Program-made: the position numbers and the translations under genes
From: Lottia gigantea
Lineage: Eukaryota; Mollusca; Gastropoda; Lottiidae
Reading direction: 5' to 3'
DNA length: 64,000 nucleotides
Assembly (NCBI RefSeq): GCF_000327385.1
Contig: NW_008706747.1
Location: forward strand, 271,610 to 335,609
Notes under the pieces: generated by a model
The model's database searches: none
What the model saw: the letters and a program-made list of their open reading frames with translations, nothing else
What the model was told of the DNA's origin: nothing
Shown: piece after piece, positions 60,801 through 64,000 of the stretch
Layout: each line of letters begins with the position of its first letter
How positions within the stretch are numbered: the stretch's first letter is position 1

Positions 60801-63631
60801 CATTTATTTGCATCTGGATATTTTGGAACATTGACAAATGTAGAAATCGGAATGAAAACATATACAATCTCTTGGGCTTAAAAATACGTGTGATCTTTTG
60901 ATAAAAAAAATATTATAAATGTTCATACTCGTAAAGTCTATTTTCAAGTTTTTATCATATTAAACTTTCTATCGTGCTTTGTGCTTTATATAAATTTGTA
61001 AATGTAATTACCCTTTCCATAGTAATATATCTTTTAATATAATTGGCTCGTATTTTCTCCCTTTTCAAAGTTAGTTTAATTTCACCAAATGTTTCTGTAC
61101 CATGTTCAGGCCAATATCGTAAGCATTTAGTCTGAAAAGATCAATTAAGATTTTGATAAAAAAAAATATGTTTTCGAAGGAATTGTTAGGTATTCAAAGA
61201 TTTTAATTTGAAATGACTGCATTAAATAAAAAAAATCATTCAGTAAATTAGTTATAAGAAATCCATTTACCTTTCCACCTTCAAATTCTCTCGTTACCAT
61301 GACAACTTTTTCACATTTCATATCCCAAATCATTCTAACAAAATCATTGATAGTTACCGCGGTAGCACCTGTCGGAAAATTATCGACAGTTATGAAAGGC
61401 AATAATGAATGCAAATAATGCACATTGCTTGTGTATTGAATAGGGAAGCTTTAGCACAATTTTCTATTGCTAGAGTTATTATTTTCATTTGAAAATAACT
61501 GATGACATCACAATTCAAGAAAAATGTAGTAATAGAGAAACACATTATGTACAATTAACATTTTATTTAAGCACAATTTTTACCTTGTGCAGCAATAAAT
61601 TTTCTTCCATCGTAACCCTAAAAGACAATATCAAAATTTGAATGAATGGCCACAGCTGATATTTTAAATTTTGCTTATGATCAGTGGCAGAGCCAGGTTT
61701 AACTCCGAGGTCCGTTTAATATCTGTGGTTGCCCGTATTCCTAACCTAGTTATGAGATTTTTGCACGAAATACATGCTTTCGGGGCTGCGAGGGGGGTGG
61801 GTGTGACACCTCTATCCTCTATATTTTTGCGATCGTTTCTAAAAATTTAGAACGTATCTTCTCGCCAAGTGAAACAGAACAGATAGAACAACTAGATGAG
61901 TGGGAGCCCTGTGAATTTCTCCAGGGAAATTTGTTTGTGGTCTCCTGTATTTTTTTGTGAAGGCCGGGGCCCCTAGACGTGGTTCAACCAGTCTCTATAT
62001 TAGTTGTTCTAAAAGTATGTTACTTACATTCAGATAATTAGCATTGATATAATCTGAATGAGAGTCATCAGGAAGTTTCTTCAATTTTACTCTCGTGTTA
62101 TCGTCTGAAATATTGTAACCAAGAGATTTCAGTTCTATAAATGCATGTAGTATATTTTATGGCTAGTTATTACAGGTTCAATATATTCTTCAGAGGTACT
62201 TGAAATGTACGAACATCGCATAATTCCTTTAAAAAATATTCACTATTTCTATATATGTCTTTCCCATGCATCACAGAGTATGTCGTCATTTTAACATTCA
62301 AACGCGGGTAATTCTGGACACACATGGATTTAAAGGCTCACATTTCGACGGTGAGCTGTGAACACTATTACTGCTTGGCTTAGCCAAAACATTCCAGTTT
62401 CTGAGACTAAAGTATGATTGGTCAAAATGGTAATAACTAATTATGTCATGAAAATACTAAAGCTCTTACAAGGGTAATAGCCTTTAAATCTGTTCTTCTT
62501 GCGGTTTTCTGGTATATTTGATACATCATAACTTGAGGTAAAATCATCGAATAGAGCCTATTGAAAAATCAAGAACAAGTTTTATTATGAATGTCATCTT
62601 CATTAAGTCTTGTTTTCATTTCGTTAATTGGAAGCCATTAATCTAAGAAACTTATGATAATATCCGAGCGTTAATTCCATAGATTCAATAACAAGTCTTG
62701 AGTTTTGAAACTGGTGCGTTTGATATTGTAAAGAAACCAATGTTGCCTTCGCTAAATATGTGATACCTCCTTAAATTCTGCCCAGATTCACTGGATATCC
62801 TACCTACCGTATACAAACTATTAAATTCTTTACGAGAATTGGTTTTAATGACGAATTCTTCCAGTTCTTCCAGGGTAAAGTCTGTTTGAGCTGACAGGTT
62901 GTTGTAATATGGGTTGTTTTCTGCCTCATCGCTCATCTGACTAGGTTCATCTTCGTCATCTCTGCTTTGTTCAACTGAAACTGTTGCTTCGGTCGCTTCT
63001 CGAATTTCGTCTGAATTTTCATAGATTGGTCCTGGAAATGCAGATTGTGCGTCATAATCAAGACACACAGCAACATGTAAAGATAGCAACAAGAGTGGTC
63101 TGTAGAAACGATATCAACCTGATTATACCCAGTCAATAACACAGTAATCAGAGATTCTGATATAGCACGAACGTGTAGTGGTTCGGTGGAAACAATAAAC
63201 CAGAGGCCCCTTGCTCTGCAGACTCTGCACGTTGAAGATCTCCCAATAGTTGGAAATAGAACAAGAGCGGGTTCACAAAGCTGCATTTCACTCTGTAAGA
63301 ACATAGAACTGTAGTAAGACGTTACCTGTCTTCACGAGCACCATCAGGTACCAACAAGTTCATTTAATTCTAGTTCTTGAAAACGATCAAACATAGAGAT
63401 GAAAAGAGACAATCGTAGATTGGAATATAAGAAATTTCAAGCTGCGATATTTCTGTCAGTCTCGCAATCAACTACTTGTTACAATTTTTGTTATTAATTA
63501 CAGATTGTTAAATCATACCCTCAGCTCTGATACGAACTTGTGGCTTGACAGTAGCTACATCATCCATTATAGAATCCATTTTGACGGATTTTTTCCTCGT
63601 TGGACTACCATTCGCAGATCTACGTTTTCTC
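57814..63631 (-). CDS. Receptor-type protein tyrosine phosphatase, intracellular region (partial gene)
   Basis: Fifteen confident exons and one tentative one encode about 620 residues of a transmembrane phosphatase that removes phosphate from protein tyrosines. From the N-terminus they give a basic juxtamembrane segment (RKRRSANG), an acidic linker, D1 and a degenerate D2. D1 is complete: [41 protein letters not shown] (general-acid Asp), [11 protein letters not shown] (nucleophile Cys and phosphate-binding Arg) and the Q-loop MVQTASQ. D1 should therefore be catalytic. D2 keeps the fold signature ([16 protein letters not shown]) but has DKSCKNIP for the WPD loop and no Cys-loop, as in many pseudophosphatase D2 domains. 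Exon phases agree at every junction except exon 10 to 11 (59478 to 59178), which forms TAG. The signal peptide, ectodomain and transmembrane exon are outside the window, so the subfamily cannot be named. Confidence 0.93.
57920..58071 (-). CDS. RPTP exon 15: D2, WPD-loop equivalent
   Basis: The acceptor is 'cttgatttacag' and the donor CAAG|GTACGG; phase 0 in, 2 out. It reads [20 protein letters not shown] and on to DSVAVFTR. The position of WPD is occupied by DKSCKNIP and the beta strand before the Cys-loop by SVAVF, so the catalytic residues of D2 are absent. Confidence 0.8.
58295..58423 (-). CDS. RPTP exon 14: D2 central strands
   Basis: The acceptor is 'gaattccattacag' and the donor is CAG|GTAAAC; 43 codons, phase 0 at both ends. 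It reads [20 protein letters not shown] and on to SISSAQ. The motif corresponds to KCxxYWPxxGxxxYGxIxV of active domains, with the aromatic-Trp pair lost. Confidence 0.9.
58665..58784 (-). CDS. RPTP exon 13: D2, DFW region
   Basis: The acceptor is 'tattttcttttcag' and the donor is ACG|GTAAGG; 40 codons, phase 0 at both ends. It contains [20 protein letters not shown], equivalent to the DFWRMIWEQ...IVML segment of phosphatase domains. Confidence 0.9.
58922..59023 (-). CDS. RPTP exon 12: start of D2
   Basis: The frame [20 protein letters not shown] onward is open to a GCT|GTAAAT donor in phase 0, matching exon 13. The acceptor is weak ('catttaaaag', or three bases further in at 'agaag'), so the 5' edge may shift by one codon. 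Confidence 0.7.
59120..59178 (-). CDS. RPTP exon 11: linker and start of D2
   Basis: The acceptor 'actacctttcag' and the donor TCG|GTAGGT are both strong. The frame that joins exon 12 in phase reads [19 protein letters not shown], equivalent to the N..KNR segment of a phosphatase domain. The first two bases (AG) complete a codon begun by exon 10. Confidence 0.8.
59478..59730 (-). CDS. RPTP exon 10: end of D1 and D1-D2 linker
   Basis: The acceptor is 'caattaaatttacag' and the donor is GGT|GTAAGT. It reads [20 protein letters not shown] (last D1 helix), then GNSTLQEQF and a linker to SLARW. Phase 0 in and, with this donor, one base (T) out. Joined to AG of exon 11 this spells TAG, the only inconsistent junction of the gene. 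Confidence 0.9.
59859..59994 (-). CDS. RPTP exon 9: D1 Cys-loop (second half) and Q-loop
   Basis: The acceptor is 'tatttctatctttag' and the donor is GCA|GTAAGT. It begins with the last base of the Ser codon in HCS, then [14 protein letters not shown] and on to [12 protein letters not shown]. It supplies the phosphate-binding loop Arg and the first Gln of the Q-loop. The frame is also open upstream of the acceptor, which can mislead gene callers (see findings). Confidence 0.95.
60111..60223. repeat. Intronic inverted-repeat element, copy 1
   Basis: 35-bp arms at 60111-60145 ('gtaatagtgttcacagctc' onward) and 60189-60223 pair at 29 of 35 positions around a 43-base loop containing 'gataattctcgacacacat'. 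This looks like a small hairpin (MITE-like) element. No clear target duplication is visible. Similarity to the 62.3 kb copy continues about 50 bases past the right arm, so the hairpin may be part of a larger element. Confidence 0.7.
60412..60557 (-). CDS. RPTP exon 8: D1 WPD loop and catalytic Cys
   Basis: The acceptor is 'cttctgaattcaag' and the donor is TGTAG|GTGGGT. It reads [20 protein letters not shown] and on to KPVLVHC, ending with two bases of the next Ser codon. It holds both the general-acid Asp (WPD) and the nucleophilic Cys (VHC), so D1 should be active. Confidence 0.95.
61012..61131 (-). CDS. RPTP exon 7: D1 KCxxYWP strand region
   Basis: The acceptor is 'agatcttttcag' (minus strand) and the donor is AGG|GTAATT; 40 codons, phase 0 at both ends. 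It reads [20 protein letters not shown] and on to [10 protein letters not shown], with all conserved residues of the KCxxYWP...G.I motif. Confidence 0.95.
61271..61368 (-). CDS. RPTP exon 6: D1, NDFxRMIW helix
   Basis: The acceptor is 'gataattttccgacag' and the donor is AAG|GTAAAT. The two leading bases complete the Gly of AAQG from exon 5. It reads [20 protein letters not shown] then [12 protein letters not shown]. The usual DFW Trp is Val here, and the second Trp is kept. Confidence 0.93.
61584..61617 (-). CDS. RPTP exon 5: D1, 34-nt mini-exon
   Basis: The acceptor is 'tattgtcttttag' and the donor is CAAG|GTAAAA. It encodes [11 protein letters not shown] plus one base of the next Gly, which is the invariant FIAxQG segment. 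It is too short for open-frame methods but is fixed by phase and motif on both sides. Confidence 0.92.
61682..61980. mobile_element. Possible hAT-type terminal fragment in an RPTP intron
   Basis: CAGTGGCAGAGCCAGG at 61682-61697 resembles the CAGTGGCGGA(T/G)CCAGG ends of many non-autonomous hAT elements. The following 280 bases are G+C-richer than the intron around them ('ggggctgcgaggggggtggg', 'ggccggggcccctag'). A matching inverted right end and target duplication were not found, so the fragment is probably truncated. Confidence 0.35.
62028..62104 (-). CDS. RPTP exon 4: D1, DYINAN strand
   Basis: The acceptor is 'ggttacaatatttcag' and the donor is AAT|GTAAGT. Two bases complete a Tyr codon with exon 3 (PYDNTRV). 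It reads [20 protein letters not shown] then ANYLN, a standard phosphotyrosine-loop region with good agreement to active domains. Confidence 0.95.
62299..62430. repeat. Intronic repeat, copy 2 (left arm lost)
   Basis: From 'caaacgcgggtaattctgg' through 'ctcacatttcgacggtgag' to 'atgattggtcaaaa' this matches the copy at 60152-60275 in another intron of the same gene. Its right arm (62338-62372) is almost the exact reverse complement of the left arm of the 60.1 kb copy. Confidence 0.75.
62470..62557 (-). CDS. RPTP exon 3: D1 start, KNRF
   Basis: The acceptor is 'cttgatttttcaatag' and the donor is CCTT|GTAAGA. It reads [20 protein letters not shown] then KNRFKGYYP, with one base left for Tyr. 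This is the canonical (E)NxxKNRY opening of a phosphatase domain, with Phe for Tyr. Confidence 0.94.
62808..63031 (-). CDS. RPTP exon 2: juxtamembrane linker and D1 N-terminal helix
   Basis: The acceptor is 'caatctgcatttccag' and the donor is ACG|GTAGGT. After completing a Gly codon it reads [12 protein letters not shown], an acidic stretch ([16 protein letters not shown]), NNPYYNNLS and then [15 protein letters not shown] with EFNSLYT, the wedge helix before the phosphatase core. The tyrosines PIYEN and NPYYNN could be phosphorylated, but that is inference. Confidence 0.9.
63519..63631 (-). CDS. RPTP exon 1 in window: juxtamembrane basic segment
   Basis: The acceptor is 'cattctttgcag' and the donor is GAGG|GTATGA. 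It reads [20 protein letters not shown] and on to PQVRIRAE. A basic stretch of this kind is expected immediately after a transmembrane helix (stop-transfer). The phase requires two bases from a preceding exon, which must lie beyond this point. Confidence 0.85.
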
Positions 63632-64000
63632 CTGCAAAGAATGTAAATTGTCGAATCAACATTTATAGGGAATGAAAGGTTTTTTCCATGATGCTCAACG
63701 TGAACCTGATACTGATTGGAGTTTATCCATGATGAGTAGTTTTGTTATGTCTTGCGTTTAATAGGAAATCAGTCTAATAAAAATTATTGTTTCTTCTTAT
63801 CATTAACCTTTAACCTAATCTGATGACCTCTGCTTTAAACGAATTACACTGGGCAAAACAACCAATAAAATAGTGTGTTTCAACAACTTTCAGTTTCAGT
63901 GGACTTGACAAACTAGTCTTATTTTCCTTGGTGTGCACCTTTTGTTCGAGTCATATAGTCCCTGGAGAGGGAGATGTGATGGTCATCAAACAGATGATTG
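63632..64000. other. RPTP intron (upstream end of the window)
   Basis: No transmembrane or ectodomain exon is recognisable on the minus strand here. The gene continues past the right edge. Confidence 0.6.

Noticed and set aside
62933-63304. 123-codon minus-strand frame overlapping the juxtamembrane exon
   Set aside because: It is in a different frame from the phase-consistent RPTP exon at 62808-63031.
1-64000. CRISPR arrays, rRNA genes, complete tRNA genes, complete autonomous transposons
   Set aside because: None seen. The regular repeats are satellites without unique spacers, tRNA-like pieces lack closing stems, and no transposase, reverse transcriptase or integrase frame was recognised.

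Overview
The window is AT-rich animal nuclear DNA, most likely from a mollusc. The evidence is multi-exon genes with short GT-AG introns, a receptor-type protein tyrosine phosphatase (RPTP), and dispersed repeats of kinds I associate with mollusc genomes: GTCC-headed repeats containing 'aatgaaatttggtgtg', and tRNA-headed SINEs with a 'taaagatccc' core. There are no operons, CRISPR arrays or prokaryotic signals. The species assignment is inference.

Layout. From 1 to about 43.1 kb there is no gene I can name. This stretch is intergenic or intronic and holds SINE copies, microsatellites, a 27/29-bp minisatellite at 35.6-36.1 kb, a degenerate tandem array at 37.3-37.66 kb and a few isolated exon-like open stretches. 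At 43,124-44,811 (+) lies the terminal exon of a gene with a 494-residue single-exon coding region. The protein is Ser-rich and hydrophilic, and I do not recognise its family. It carries a YEEI motif (residues 40-43) and a PxxPxR motif (154-159), which are classic SH2 and SH3 ligand types, so a phosphotyrosine-dependent adaptor is a reasonable guess. From 44.8 to 57.8 kb there is repeat-rich spacer: a GTCC-headed repeat island (49.6-53.9 kb), two near-identical 101-bp direct repeats (55.3 and 55.8 kb) and more SINEs.

From 57.8 to 63.6 kb, on the minus strand, is the intracellular half of an RPTP gene, read exon by exon. It comprises a juxtamembrane exon, a complete first phosphatase domain (D1) with all catalytic motifs (KNRF, KCxx[21 protein letters not shown]), and a degenerate second domain (D2) that lacks the WPD and Cys-loop residues. 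Transmembrane and ectodomain exons lie beyond base 64,000. Splice phases agree at every confident junction except one: the D1-to-D2 linker junction (exon ending 59,478 to exon starting 59,178) makes a TAG codon. The last third of D2 was not found.

The two genes converge (3' ends facing, about 13 kb apart). An RPTP and a possible phosphotyrosine-docking protein could both belong to tyrosine-kinase signalling, but adjacency is not evidence of interaction. I found no previously undescribed multi-gene system. The points most worth a second look are the unrecognised 494-residue protein, the splice-made stop in the RPTP, the minisatellite with an ordered array of unit variants, and the inverted-repeat element present in two RPTP introns.
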